Origin: Paroceanicella profunda
Lineage (GTDB): Bacteria; Pseudomonadota; Alphaproteobacteria; Rhodobacterales; Rhodobacteraceae
Direction: 5' to 3'
Assembly (NCBI RefSeq): GCF_005887635.2
Contig: NZ_CP040818.1
Span: 3,006,501 to 3,070,500 of the forward strand
DNA: 64,000 nucleotides
Part shown: positions 47,177 through 56,455 of the stretch, piece by piece
Numbering within the stretch: position 1 is the stretch's first letter
Layout: every line of letters begins with the position of its first letter
Position numbers and translations under genes: made by a program
Notes under the pieces: model-generated
The model's database searches: none
The model's input: the letters and a program-made list of their open reading frames with translations, nothing else
Told to the model about the DNA's origin: nothing

Positions 47177-48109
47177 ATGGTCGTTCCCTACATCACCGCC
47201 GCGCGGGTGGGCAACCGGATGAGCTGGGTGACGCTGGTCGATGCGCTGGCCGCCGGCCACACGGGCGCCGAGGCGATCATCGACGACACCTTCCTGCACC
47301 GGGGAGAGGACGTGCTGCTCTCGCGCTCGGCCTGGATCGACGGCAAGGGCGTGGCGGTGAAATCCGTCACCGTGCTGCCGGGCAACGCCGCGAAGGGCCG
47401 GCCCAGCGTGCAGGGCGCGCTGGTGCTGTTCAACGACACCACCGGGGCGGTGGAGGCGGTGATCGACAGCGCGCTCGTCACCCGCTGGAAGACCGCGGGA
47501 GACAGCGTGCTGGGCGCGAAGCTGCTGGCCCGGGCGGACAGCCGGCGCCTGCTGGTGGTCGGCGCCGGGGAAGTGGCCCGCTCGCTGGTGGAGGCCTACA
47601 TGGCCATCTTCCCCGGCCTGCGGCAGATCCGGGTGTGGAACCGCAACCCGGACCGCGCCGCGGCGTTGGTGCGCGAACTGGGGCTGCGCTACCCGCTGGT
47701 CCAGGCGGGCGCGGACCTTGCCTCCGAGGTCGGCAATGCCGACATCGTATCCACCGCGACCATGTCGATGGAGCCTGTGGTGTTCGGAGACTGGCTCAGC
47801 CCGGGCACGCATCTCGACCTCATCGGCGCCTTCACCGCCGACATGCGCGAGGCGGATGACCGGGCGCTGCAGCGCGGGCGGCTGTTCGTGGATTCCCGCG
47901 CCACCACGCTGCACCACATCGGCGAGCTGATGATGCCGCTCGCCTCCGGCGCCATCACCGAGGCCAAGGTGCTGGGGGATTTCAACGACCTGTGCAAGGG
48001 CATGCGCGGCCGGCTCACGTCCAACGACATCACCGTGTTCAAGAACGGCGGGGGCGCGCATCTGGACCTGCTCACCGCCCGGGTGATCCTCGCGGCGGCA
48101 CGGGGCTGA
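47177..48109 (+). CDS. Ornithine cyclodeaminase / mu-crystallin family protein
   Basis: The 310-residue protein has the family pattern: LLSRSAWIDGKGVAVKSVTV near the substrate lysine, NDTTGAVEAVIDSALVTRWK, and the Rossmann loop VVGAGEVARSLVEAYMAIFP. Later come VWNRNPDRA, ADIVSTATMSMEPVV and DLIGAFTADMREADD. Members act as ornithine cyclodeaminase, alanine dehydrogenase or ketimine reductase; which one applies is unclear. It follows the aminotransferase after three bases, so both may act on the same amino-acid or keto-acid pathway. Confidence 0.9.
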   Translation: MVVPYITAARVGNRMSWVTLVDALAAGHTGAEAIIDDTFLHRGEDVLLSRSAWIDGKGVAVKSVTVLPGNAAKGRPSVQGALVLFNDTTGAVEAVIDSALVTRWKTAGDSVLGAKLLARADSRRLLVVGAGEVARSLVEAYMAIFPGLRQIRVWNRNPDRAAALVRELGLRYPLVQAGADLASEVGNADIVSTATMSMEPVVFGDWLSPGTHLDLIGAFTADMREADDRALQRGRLFVDSRATTLHHIGELMMPLASGAITEAKVLGDFNDLCKGMRGRLTSNDITVFKNGGGAHLDLLTARVILAAARG

Positions 48110-48117
48110 GGCGGTTC

Positions 48118-48144
48118 CGCGCGGGGGCAGGGCGGCCCCGCGCG
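48118..48144 (+). terminator. 9-bp GC hairpin after the ornithine-cyclodeaminase-like gene
   Basis: CGCGCGGGG (48118-48126) pairs perfectly with CCCCGCGCG (48136-48144) around a 9-base loop, just past the stop and just before the rpsB promoter. No T run is present. Confidence 0.5.
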
Positions 48145-48162
48145 TGCGCCGGCACGAGGGCG

Positions 48163-48191
48163 CTTGCATTCCCCCGTCCGGAGGCCTATAG
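48163..48191 (+). promoter_or_regulatory. Sigma-70-type promoter for rpsB-tsf
   Basis: TTGCAT (48164-48169) and CTATAG (48186-48191) are separated by 16 bases. The -10 element sits within a perfect 12-bp palindrome GGCCTATAGGCC (48183-48194). The location before the leader and rpsB, in otherwise GC-rich DNA, makes this a good promoter candidate. Confidence 0.65.
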
Positions 48192-48224
48192 GCCAGCCAT
48201 CGAAACCACAGGCGGGGTTTCGGG

Positions 48225-48250
48225 CCTGCGGGGGAGACATCCCCGCCAGG
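48225..48250 (+). promoter_or_regulatory. Leader hairpin in the rpsB 5' region
   Basis: CCTGCGGGG and CCCCGCCAGG can form a stem around GAGACAT, closed by CCTG/CAGG with one unpaired C. It would lie in the ~115-base leader of the rpsB mRNA. Ribosomal protein S2 leaders often carry autoregulatory structures; that role is an inference here. Confidence 0.45.
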
Positions 48251-48313
48251 TCCACCGGTTGGGGCACATGCCCCTCACCCCCGCCGAGGATGAAACCGGA
48301 AAGGTACACGCAG

Positions 48314-49087
<774 letters not shown>

Positions 49088-49206
49088 TTTTTCTGACAGT
49101 TCGGTGACGCTCGCAGCGCGTGACGCGCGCGGGCGTCATCGTCTATCAAAGCCTCGCGAGCAGGGCCTCCCGCGCCCTGCCGGGGCGACAGGTTGAGGAG
49201 AGAGAC

Positions 49207-50082
49207 ATGGCGATCACCGCGAGCATGGTGAAGGAACTGCGCGACAGCACCGGCGCAGGCATGATGGATGCCAAGAAGGCACTGACCGAGAACGACGGCA
49301 ACATGGAAGCCGCGGTCGACTGGCTGCGCACCAAGGGCCTCGCCAAGGCCGCCAAGAAGGCCGGCCGCACCGCGGCCGAGGGTCTCGTCGGCGTGGCCGT
49401 CGAGGGGGGCGTGGGCGTCGCGGTCGAGGTGAACTCCGAGACCGACTTCGTGGCCCGCAACGCCGAGTTCCAGAAGATGGTCGGCGAGATCGCGACCACC
49501 GCTGTCGGCGCGAAGACCCTCGAGGAGCTGCTGGCCACCAGCATGGGCGGCAAGCCGGTCTCCGAAGTGGTGACCGACAAGGTCGCGACCATCGGCGAGC
49601 ACATGTCGGTCCGTCGCATGGCGCGCGTCGAGGGTGACACCGTGGCCGCCTACGTGCACAACGCCGTCGTGGACGGCATGGGCAAGATCGGCGTGCTGGT
49701 CGCGCTGAAGGGCACCGACAACGGCATCGGCAAGCAGATCGCCATGCATGTCGCGGCCACCAGCCCGGCCTCGCTGTCCGAAGCGGACCTGGACCCGGTG
49801 CTCGTGGAGCGCGAGAAGGCCGTGCTCACCGAGCAGGCCCGCGAATCCGGCAAGCCGGACGCGGTCATCGAGAAGATGATCGTCGGCCGCATGAAGAAGT
49901 TCTTCGAGGAGGTGTGCCTCCTGCAGCAGAAGTTCGTGATGAACCCGGACGTGACCGTGGCGCAGGCCGCCAAGGACGCCGGTGTCGAGGTGCTGGGCTA
50001 CGCCCGTCTCGCCGTGGGCGAGGGCATCGAGAAGGAAGAGGAAGACTTCGCCGCCGAAGTGGCGAAGACCATGGGCGCCTGA
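49207..50082 (+). CDS. tsf: Translation elongation factor Ts
   Basis: EF-Ts exchanges GDP for GTP on EF-Tu. The 291-residue protein starts [20 protein letters not shown], has the [20 protein letters not shown] helix, the TDFVARN contact motif in [16 protein letters not shown], and the C-terminal [32 protein letters not shown] precedes the ATG. A terminator follows. Confidence 0.98.
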   Translation: MAITASMVKELRDSTGAGMMDAKKALTENDGNMEAAVDWLRTKGLAKAAKKAGRTAAEGLVGVAVEGGVGVAVEVNSETDFVARNAEFQKMVGEIATTAVGAKTLEELLATSMGGKPVSEVVTDKVATIGEHMSVRRMARVEGDTVAAYVHNAVVDGMGKIGVLVALKGTDNGIGKQIAMHVAATSPASLSEADLDPVLVEREKAVLTEQARESGKPDAVIEKMIVGRMKKFFEEVCLLQQKFVMNPDVTVAQAAKDAGVEVLGYARLAVGEGIEKEEEDFAAEVAKTMGA

Positions 50083-50116
50083 GGCGCTTGCCAGGCCTTC
50101 AGGGCTGAATACCATG

Positions 50117-50140
50117 CGGGTGTCCCCACCGGGACACCCG
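50117..50140 (+). terminator. Intrinsic terminator after tsf
   Basis: CGGGTGTCCC (50117-50126) pairs perfectly with GGGACACCCG (50131-50140) around CACC and is followed by TTTG. It ends the rpsB-tsf unit and isolates the next gene. Confidence 0.85.
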
Positions 50141-50237
50141 TTTGCATGCCGGCATCCGGGTTCTTCGCTCCGACATGGTCTTGACCGGCCCTGCGGGTTT
50201 AGGTAGCGACATTTGCCCAGGAAACGGATTGAATTAC

Positions 50238-50882
50238 ATGATCATCTCGCCGCAGCGCAATTTCATCTTCGTGCATATCCGCAAGACGGCCGGCACGGCT
50301 GTCACCCGAGCCTATGACCGGGTGGCCCTCTATGACGACATCATCCTCGGCTCCACGCCGCATGGCGATGCCGTGGAAGCCTATTACCGGGACCGCTTCA
50401 ACCTGCGCAAGCACTCCGGCCTGCTGACCCTCGCCGAGGTGATGGGCATCGACCGGCTGGAGAACGCCTTCACCTTCGCCACCGTCCGCAACCCCTGGGC
50501 GTGGGTGGTGAGCTACTACACCTCCGCCCGCAAGCGTGACGAGGGCGGAAACGGCATCAGCGACGCCGCGCGCTCGCTGGATTTCTCGCGGTTCCTGCAG
50601 TCCGAGGAGGTCGAAACCCTTGCCCGGCGGAACCCGCAGTACAAGTATGTCTGCGATGAAATGGGCGAGCTCGCCGTTGACCTGCTGATCCGTCAGGAGA
50701 ATCTGGGCGCGGACTGGGCCGAATTGTGCGATAGGTTGGGTATTACCGGCGTGTCGCTGTCCGTGGAGAACCGCTCCACGGAGGGTGACTGGCACGAATT
50801 CTACAAGTCCAAGGCCGATATCGAGCGGGTTCAGGAGCTCTTCGGCCGGGATGCAGAGATGTTTGGTTACCGTTTCGAGTAA
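50238..50882 (+). CDS. Sulfotransferase family 2 protein
   Basis: This 214-residue protein starts [37 protein letters not shown] matches the 5'-phosphosulfate-binding loop and [20 protein letters not shown] the 3'-phosphate site of PAPS-dependent carbohydrate sulfotransferases. The acceptor is unknown; polysaccharides are likely by family. The ATG has AGGAAA only at a long distance. It stands alone between the tsf terminator and pyrH, in a spot where related genomes usually have nothing. Confidence 0.88.
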   Translation: MIISPQRNFIFVHIRKTAGTAVTRAYDRVALYDDIILGSTPHGDAVEAYYRDRFNLRKHSGLLTLAEVMGIDRLENAFTFATVRNPWAWVVSYYTSARKRDEGGNGISDAARSLDFSRFLQSEEVETLARRNPQYKYVCDEMGELAVDLLIRQENLGADWAELCDRLGITGVSLSVENRSTEGDWHEFYKSKADIERVQELFGRDAEMFGYRFE

Positions 50883-50976
50883 GCCGATTTGCGCCCCTCG
50901 GGGCAGTTCGACTCGGCCCTTGATTGCGTGGCCGCGATTGGACAGTTTGCACGCGGTCAGCAAGGAGAGTCGCGCC

Positions 50977-51717
50977 ATGGATGATGTGTCACGAAAAAAG
51001 AGTGAACCGACATACCGGCGCGTGCTGATAAAGATCTCCGGCGAGGCCCTGATGGGCAGCCAGGGCTTCGGCCTGCATCCTCCCACGGTGGAGCGCATCG
51101 CCGGGCAGATCAAGAACGTCACCGCGATGGGCGTCGAGGTCTGCATGGTGATCGGCGGCGGCAACATCTTCCGCGGGCTGCAGGGCTCCGCCCAGGGCAT
51201 GGAGCGCACCACGGCCGATTACATGGGCATGCTTGCCACCGTGATGAACGCGCTGGCCATGCAGGGCGCGCTGGAATCGATCGGGGTGTTCACCCGCGTC
51301 GTCTCCGCCATTCCGATGGACCAGGTCTGCGAGCCCTACATCCGCCGCCGCGCCGTGCGGCACCTGGAGAAGAAGCGGGTGGTGATCTTTGCCGCCGGCA
51401 CCGGGAACCCCTATTTCACCACCGACACCGCCGCCACCCTGCGCGCCTCGGAGATGTCCTGCGAGGCGATCTTCAAGGGCACGCAGGTCGACGGGGTCTA
51501 CGACAGCGACCCCAAGCAGAACCCGGACGCGAAGCGCTTCGAGCGCATCAGCTACGACGAGGTGCTGATGCGCAACCTCAAGGTGATGGATGCCTCCGCG
51601 ATCGCGCTGGCCCGGGACAACAAGCTGCCCATCGTCGTGTTTTCGCTCGCCACCGAGGCCGGTCTGGCGGGTGTTCTGCGCGGCGAGGGGCAATTCACGA
51701 CCGTGGGGCAATCCTGA
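50977..51717 (+). CDS. pyrH: UMP kinase
   Basis: PyrH phosphorylates UMP to UDP. The 246-residue amino-acid-kinase-fold protein has [53 protein letters not shown], the [20 protein letters not shown] motif and [28 protein letters not shown] precedes the ATG. It opens the long operon with frr 20 bases downstream. Confidence 0.97.
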   Translation: MDDVSRKKSEPTYRRVLIKISGEALMGSQGFGLHPPTVERIAGQIKNVTAMGVEVCMVIGGGNIFRGLQGSAQGMERTTADYMGMLATVMNALAMQGALESIGVFTRVVSAIPMDQVCEPYIRRRAVRHLEKKRVVIFAAGTGNPYFTTDTAATLRASEMSCEAIFKGTQVDGVYDSDPKQNPDAKRFERISYDEVLMRNLKVMDASAIALARDNKLPIVVFSLATEAGLAGVLRGEGQFTTVGQS

Positions 51718-51737
51718 CGCCCCCCAAGGAGACGATC

Positions 51738-52301
51738 ATGGCCGAGGACATCGACATCGACATCGCCGCGCTGCAGAAGCGCATGGACGGCGCGCTCACC
51801 TCGCTGCGCCAGGAGTTCCTTTCGCTGCGCACCGGACGGGCCTCCGCCTCGATGCTGGACCCGATCATGGTGGAGGCCTACGGCTCGACCATGCCGGTGA
51901 ACCAGTGCGGCACCGTGAACGTGCCCGAACCGCGGATGATCACCATCAACGTCTGGGACAAGGGCATGATCAACGCGGTGGAGAAGGCGCTGCGCACCTC
52001 CGGCCTGGGGATCAACCCGGTGGTGGACGGCCCGATCATCCGCCTGCCGATCCCCGAGCTGAACGAGGAGCGCCGCCGCGAACTGGCCAAGCTCGCCGGC
52101 CACTACGCGGAGAACGCCCGCGTGGCCGTGCGCAACGTGCGGCGCGACGGCATGGACCAGATCAAGAAGGCCAAGGCCGACGGCATGGGCGAGGACGATT
52201 CCAAGATCTGGTCCGACGAGATCCAGGAGCTGACCGACCAGGCGATCAAGAACATCGACAAGGCCCTTGACTCCAAGCAAGAAGAAATCATGCAGGTATG
52301 A
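51738..52301 (+). CDS. frr: Ribosome recycling factor
   Basis: RRF splits post-termination ribosomes with EF-G. The 187-residue protein shows the conserved [20 protein letters not shown] and [20 protein letters not shown], and [20 protein letters not shown] before [28 protein letters not shown] precedes the ATG. It lies between pyrH and uppS as in most proteobacteria. Confidence 0.98.
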   Translation: MAEDIDIDIAALQKRMDGALTSLRQEFLSLRTGRASASMLDPIMVEAYGSTMPVNQCGTVNVPEPRMITINVWDKGMINAVEKALRTSGLGINPVVDGPIIRLPIPELNEERRRELAKLAGHYAENARVAVRNVRRDGMDQIKKAKADGMGEDDSKIWSDEIQELTDQAIKNIDKALDSKQEEIMQV

Positions 52302-52337
52302 TGGCCAGCGTCGGGCGGGAGAGAGCGGAGTATCCAG

Positions 52338-53069
52338 ATGCGTGATGAGGCGCGGGACCAGCGCGGATGCATGCCGGCCCATGTTGCCATCATCATGGAT
52401 GGCAACGGCAGATGGGCCGAGAGCCGGGGCCTGTCCCGGCTCAACGGTCACCGCAAGGGCGCCGAAGTGGTGCGCGAGGTTGTCCGGGCCTGCCCTGATC
52501 TGGGCCTCACGCATCTCACGCTGTTCGCCTTCTCCACCGAGAACTGGAAGCGGCCCGTGCGCGAGGTGCTGGGGCTGATGGCGCTGTTTCGCCGCTACAT
52601 CCGCGCCGAGGCCGACGAGCTGGCCACCAAGGGCGTGCAGGTGCGCTTCATCGGCGAACGGTCCCGGCTGCACCCGAGCCTGCAGAAGCTGATGGCCGGG
52701 CTGGAGGCACGCACCGCCGGGAATGACCAGCTCGTGCTCACCATCGCGATCAATTACGGCGGGCGCGACGAGCTCACCCGCGCCGCCCGGGCGCTGGCGC
52801 AGCGCGTGGCCTCCGGCGCGCTCGCGGCCGATGCCGTCACCGCGGACGTGTTCGCCGACGCGCTCGACACCACCGGGCTGCCGGACCCGGACCTGGTGAT
52901 CCGCACCTCCGGGGAGATGCGCATTTCCAACTTCCTGCTCTGGCAGGCGGCCTATTCCGAATACGCCTTCGTGGACGTGCAGTGGCCCGATTTCAGCGTG
53001 CCCGAGTTCGCGCGGGTGCTGCACGAGTTCACCAAGCGTGAACGCCGTTTCGGTGCGGTTACGGCGTGA
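52338..53069 (+). CDS. uppS: Isoprenyl transferase (undecaprenyl diphosphate synthase)
   Basis: UppS adds isopentenyl units to farnesyl diphosphate to give the C55 lipid carrier for cell-wall and polysaccharide synthesis. The 243-residue cis-prenyltransferase has the catalytic Asp in VAIIMDGNGRWAESRGLSR, GHRKGAEVVREVV, LTLFAFSTENWKRP, and the C-terminal LVIRTSGEMRISNFLLWQ and YAFVDVQWPDF. Its stop overlaps the cdsA start by four bases (GTGA). Confidence 0.97.
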   Translation: MRDEARDQRGCMPAHVAIIMDGNGRWAESRGLSRLNGHRKGAEVVREVVRACPDLGLTHLTLFAFSTENWKRPVREVLGLMALFRRYIRAEADELATKGVQVRFIGERSRLHPSLQKLMAGLEARTAGNDQLVLTIAINYGGRDELTRAARALAQRVASGALAADAVTADVFADALDTTGLPDPDLVIRTSGEMRISNFLLWQAAYSEYAFVDVQWPDFSVPEFARVLHEFTKRERRFGAVTA

Positions 53070-53866
53070 GCGGGACCCGGTTCGCAGACCTGAGAACCCG
53101 GACCCTTGCGGGCCTCGGGCTGGGCGCCGTCGCTCTCGCGGCCGTGGCGGCGGGGGACTACTGGTCCGCGGCGCTGTTCGCGGTGGCCGGGGGCGCGATG
53201 GCCTGGGAGCTGCGCCGGATGACCGGGGCAGGGCGCGGCGCGGCGGAATGGGTGATGATCGGGGCCACGATGCTCGCCGTCCTCGCCACCGAGATGATGC
53301 GGCTGCGCTGGGGCATCGCGGTGCTCGGGCTGGGCGCGCTGCTCCTCCTCCTTCTCGAACGACACAAGACCGGCTGGCAGGTGTTCGGGCTGGTCTACAT
53401 CGGCCTGGCCATGTCGGCGGTGGACGGGCTGCGCAACGATCCGCTTTACGGGTTCGACGCGGTGCTCTGGCTGTTCCTCACCGTCATCGCCTCCGACGTG
53501 GGCGGCTATTTCGGCGGGCGGATCGTGGGCGGGCCGAAGCTCTGGCCCCGGGTGAGCCCGAAGAAGACCTGGGCCGGCACCGTGGCCGGCATGGCGCTCG
53601 CCGCCATCGTGGGGGCGTTCTTCTCGCGCTGGACCACCGGCACGCTGGTCGAGGAGGTCGCCACCGTCTCCGCCGTCACGGCGCTGATGTCCCAGGCCGG
53701 CGATATCGGCGAGAGCGCGGTGAAGCGGCATTTCCGCGTGAAGGACAGCAGCCGCCTCATTCCCGGGCATGGCGGGGTGCTGGACCGGCTGGACGGGCTG
53801 ATGGCCGCCGGGCTGTTCAGCGCCGTGATCACCTTCGCCCGCGGCACGTCGCTGTTCATATGGTGA
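53066..53866 (+). CDS. cdsA: Phosphatidate cytidylyltransferase
   Basis: CdsA makes CDP-diacylglycerol from phosphatidate and CTP in the inner membrane. The 266-residue protein has about seven membrane helices and the family signature SAVKRHFRVKDSSRLIPGHG followed by GVLDR, plus SDVGGYFGGRIVGGPKLWP. It starts with GTG overlapping the uppS stop, and its stop overlaps the dxr start, so translation of the three genes is probably coupled. Confidence 0.96.
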   Translation: MSGTRFADLRTRTLAGLGLGAVALAAVAAGDYWSAALFAVAGGAMAWELRRMTGAGRGAAEWVMIGATMLAVLATEMMRLRWGIAVLGLGALLLLLLERHKTGWQVFGLVYIGLAMSAVDGLRNDPLYGFDAVLWLFLTVIASDVGGYFGGRIVGGPKLWPRVSPKKTWAGTVAGMALAAIVGAFFSRWTTGTLVEEVATVSAVTALMSQAGDIGESAVKRHFRVKDSSRLIPGHGGVLDRLDGLMAAGLFSAVITFARGTSLFIW

Positions 53867-55050
53867 GCCAGATGCATCGCAGTGTTTCGATCCTCGGGGC
53901 CACCGGCTCCGTCGGGTCCCAGACCGTCCGTCTGCTGCAGGCGCAGGGCGGGGCGGAGCGCTACAGGGTCCGCGCGCTCACCGGCAACGGCAACATCGCG
54001 CTGCTGGCCGACATGGCCCGTGCCCTGCGTGCCGAGGTGGCGGTGACGGCGGACCTGGCGCGGCTCGCGGAGCTGCGCGCCGCCCTCGCGGGCTCCGGCA
54101 CCGAGGCCGCCGCCGGGCCGGAGGCGCTGGTCGAGGCCGCGAGCCGGCCGGTGGACTGGACCATGTCCTCGATCGTCGGCGTGGCGGGGCTGGCGCCCAC
54201 GCTGGCGGCCGCGGCGCGCGCCGGAACGCTGGCGCTGGCCAACAAGGAGAGCCTGGTCTGTGCCGGGGCGCTGCTGAAGGCCACGGTCGCGGCCTCCGGC
54301 GCCGTGCTCATCCCGGCCGACAGCGAGCATTCGGCCATCTTCCAGGTGCTGCAGGGCGGGCAGGGCACCATCGCCCGGCTGATCCTCACCGCCTCCGGCG
54401 GCCCGTTCCGGGACTGGGACCGCGCGCGCATGGCCACGGCCACGCCGGCCCAGGCGGTGGCGCATCCGAACTGGGACATGGGCCGGAAGATCTCTGTCGA
54501 CAGCGCGAGCATGTTCAACAAGGCGCTGGAGATGATCGAGGCACACGAACTGTTCACGATCACGCCGGACTGTATAGACGTGCTGGTGCATCGCCAGTCC
54601 ATCGTGCATTCTCTGGTGGAGTTCGCCGACGGCGTCCAGCTGGCCCAGCTCGGCGCGCCGGACATGGTGGGCCCGATCGGTTTCGCGCTGAACTGGCCGG
54701 AGCGCAGCGCGCTGCCGGTCGAGCGGCTGGACCTGGCCGCGGTGGGGGCGCTCACCTTCGAGGCGCCGGATGCGGAGCGGTTTCCCGCCCTGCGTCTCGC
54801 GCGCGAAACGATGCGCGCCGGCGGGCTGATGGGGGCCGTGTTCAACGGTGCGAAGGAAACGGCGCTCGAGGCATTCCTGGAGGGCCGGTGCGGATTTCTC
54901 GACATGGCAGACCATGTCGAACATGCGCTGGAGCAGCTGGAGGGCTGGGCCGCGCGCGACAGTGCCGCGGCCGGGCGCGAGGCGGTTCTTGCCGCCGATG
55001 CCGAGGCCCGGGCGCTGACGGCCGAGAGGATCAGGCGCCGCGTGGCGTGA
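53863..55050 (+). CDS. dxr: 1-deoxy-D-xylulose 5-phosphate reductoisomerase
   Basis: Dxr converts DXP to methylerythritol phosphate, the second step of the MEP isoprenoid pathway, with NADPH and metal. From the GTG at 53863 it has 395 residues: SVSILGATGSVGSQTVRLLQ, GTLALANKESLVCAGALL, IPADSEHSAIFQVLQ, and NWDMGRKISVDSASMFNKAL. The metal ligands are in the DSEHSA and KALEMIE regions. The GTG overlaps the cdsA stop (GTGA); an ATG three codons later (53872) is an alternative start. Confidence 0.97.
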   Translation: MSQMHRSVSILGATGSVGSQTVRLLQAQGGAERYRVRALTGNGNIALLADMARALRAEVAVTADLARLAELRAALAGSGTEAAAGPEALVEAASRPVDWTMSSIVGVAGLAPTLAAAARAGTLALANKESLVCAGALLKATVAASGAVLIPADSEHSAIFQVLQGGQGTIARLILTASGGPFRDWDRARMATATPAQAVAHPNWDMGRKISVDSASMFNKALEMIEAHELFTITPDCIDVLVHRQSIVHSLVEFADGVQLAQLGAPDMVGPIGFALNWPERSALPVERLDLAAVGALTFEAPDAERFPALRLARETMRAGGLMGAVFNGAKETALEAFLEGRCGFLDMADHVEHALEQLEGWAARDSAAAGREAVLAADAEARALTAERIRRRVA

Positions 55051-55064
55051 GGAGGTAGGGATAC

Positions 55065-56405
55065 ATGGAGTTCGCCGCCGAGCTTGCCGACAAGCTCTAT
55101 TACCTGTGGTTCATCGTTGTCCTCGGCATCGTGGTCTTCGTGCATGAGTACGGGCATTACATCGTCGGGCGCTGGTGCGGGATCCACGCAGAGGTGTTCT
55201 CCATCGGCTTCGGCAAGGAGCTCTTCGCCTGGACCGACAGCCGCGGCACGCGCTGGCGCATCGGCCTGCTGCCGCTGGGAGGTTTCGTGAAGTTCCTCGG
55301 CGACGCCGACGGCACCTCCAGCGCGCCGGATGACGCGGCCCTGGCGAAGATGGACGCGCGCACCCTGCGACACAGTTTCCACGGCGCGGCAGTGTGGCGC
55401 AGGGCGCTCGCGGTCGCCGCCGGGCCGGTGTTCAACTTCATCCTGTCCGTCGTGGTCTTCGCCGGGCTGGCCATGTGGCAGGGCCAGGCGGTTCCGGGCG
55501 CGAAGGTGGGCTCCGTCAGCCAGGTGGAGGGCCATGATTTCGGCCTGCGCGCGGGAGACGAGATCCTGAGCGTGAACGGCGCCGCCGTCACCGGGCTGGG
55601 CGGGCTCTACGCCACCGCCGCCGCGATGCCGCAGCCGGGGCCGCTGGAGGTGACGCTGGAGCGCGACGGCCGCGAGATCACCACCGAGATCCCCTACGTG
55701 AACCCGCCGCTGGTCGGCTGGGTGGCGCCGATGTCCGCCGCCATGGGCGCGGGCCTGCGCGAGAACGACCTGATCACCGCGATCGACGGTACGCCCATCG
55801 CCTCGTTCCGCGAGCTGCAGCAGATGGTCATGGCCTCGCAGGACAAGTCGCTGAGCGTGAGCCTGCTGCGGGACGGCCAGCCGCGCGAGGTGACCCTCAC
55901 GCCGGTGATGACCGATATCGAGGACGGGCAGGGCGGCTACGTCCGCCGCCCGGTGATCGGCATCTCCAGCGGCGTGCCCATCATGCCGGAGCTGCGCACC
56001 CCCATGCCCTGGGAGGCCGCGAGCCTGGGCGTGGAGCGCACCTGGTCGGTGATCGCGGGTTCGGTGAGCGGCATCTACCACATCATCGCGGGCGACGTGA
56101 GCGCGCGCAACCTGCAGGGCCCGCTGGGCATCATGCAGGTGTCGGGAGACACGGCGCGCTCCGGGCTGGACGACCTGGTGAACCTGCTGGCGGTGATCTC
56201 CACGGCCATCGGTTTCCTGAACCTGATGCCCGTTCCGGTGCTGGACGGGGGACATCTGGTGTTTCTGGGCTACGAGGCGGTGCGCGGGCGCCCGCCGGCG
56301 GACAGGTGGGTGGAGTATGCGTCGGGTCTCGGGCTTGCAATGGTCCTCATGCTCATGCTTTTTGCTACCTATAACGACGTATTGCGACTCATAGGGCTGG
56401 CATGA
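55065..56405 (+). CDS. rseP: Site-2 metalloprotease RseP
   Basis: RseP cleaves anti-sigma factors and remnant signal peptides within the inner membrane. The 446-residue protein has zinc site HEYGH (27-31), a following FSIGFGKELFAW stretch, and two PDZ domains (GHDFGLRAGDEILSVNGAAV, and GAGLRENDLITAIDGTPIAS). The C-terminal LMPVPVLDGGHLVFLGYEAV carries the third zinc-site Asp. GGAGGTAGGGATAC precedes the ATG. No rseA homologue is in the window, so the substrate is open. Confidence 0.96.
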   Translation: MEFAAELADKLYYLWFIVVLGIVVFVHEYGHYIVGRWCGIHAEVFSIGFGKELFAWTDSRGTRWRIGLLPLGGFVKFLGDADGTSSAPDDAALAKMDARTLRHSFHGAAVWRRALAVAAGPVFNFILSVVVFAGLAMWQGQAVPGAKVGSVSQVEGHDFGLRAGDEILSVNGAAVTGLGGLYATAAAMPQPGPLEVTLERDGREITTEIPYVNPPLVGWVAPMSAAMGAGLRENDLITAIDGTPIASFRELQQMVMASQDKSLSVSLLRDGQPREVTLTPVMTDIEDGQGGYVRRPVIGISSGVPIMPELRTPMPWEAASLGVERTWSVIAGSVSGIYHIIAGDVSARNLQGPLGIMQVSGDTARSGLDDLVNLLAVISTAIGFLNLMPVPVLDGGHLVFLGYEAVRGRPPADRWVEYASGLGLAMVLMLMLFATYNDVLRLIGLA

Positions 56406-56455
56406 CCGGCCCAGGCGCAGCGAAAACTCACGGGCAAGGGGCAAGAGGTAGAAAC

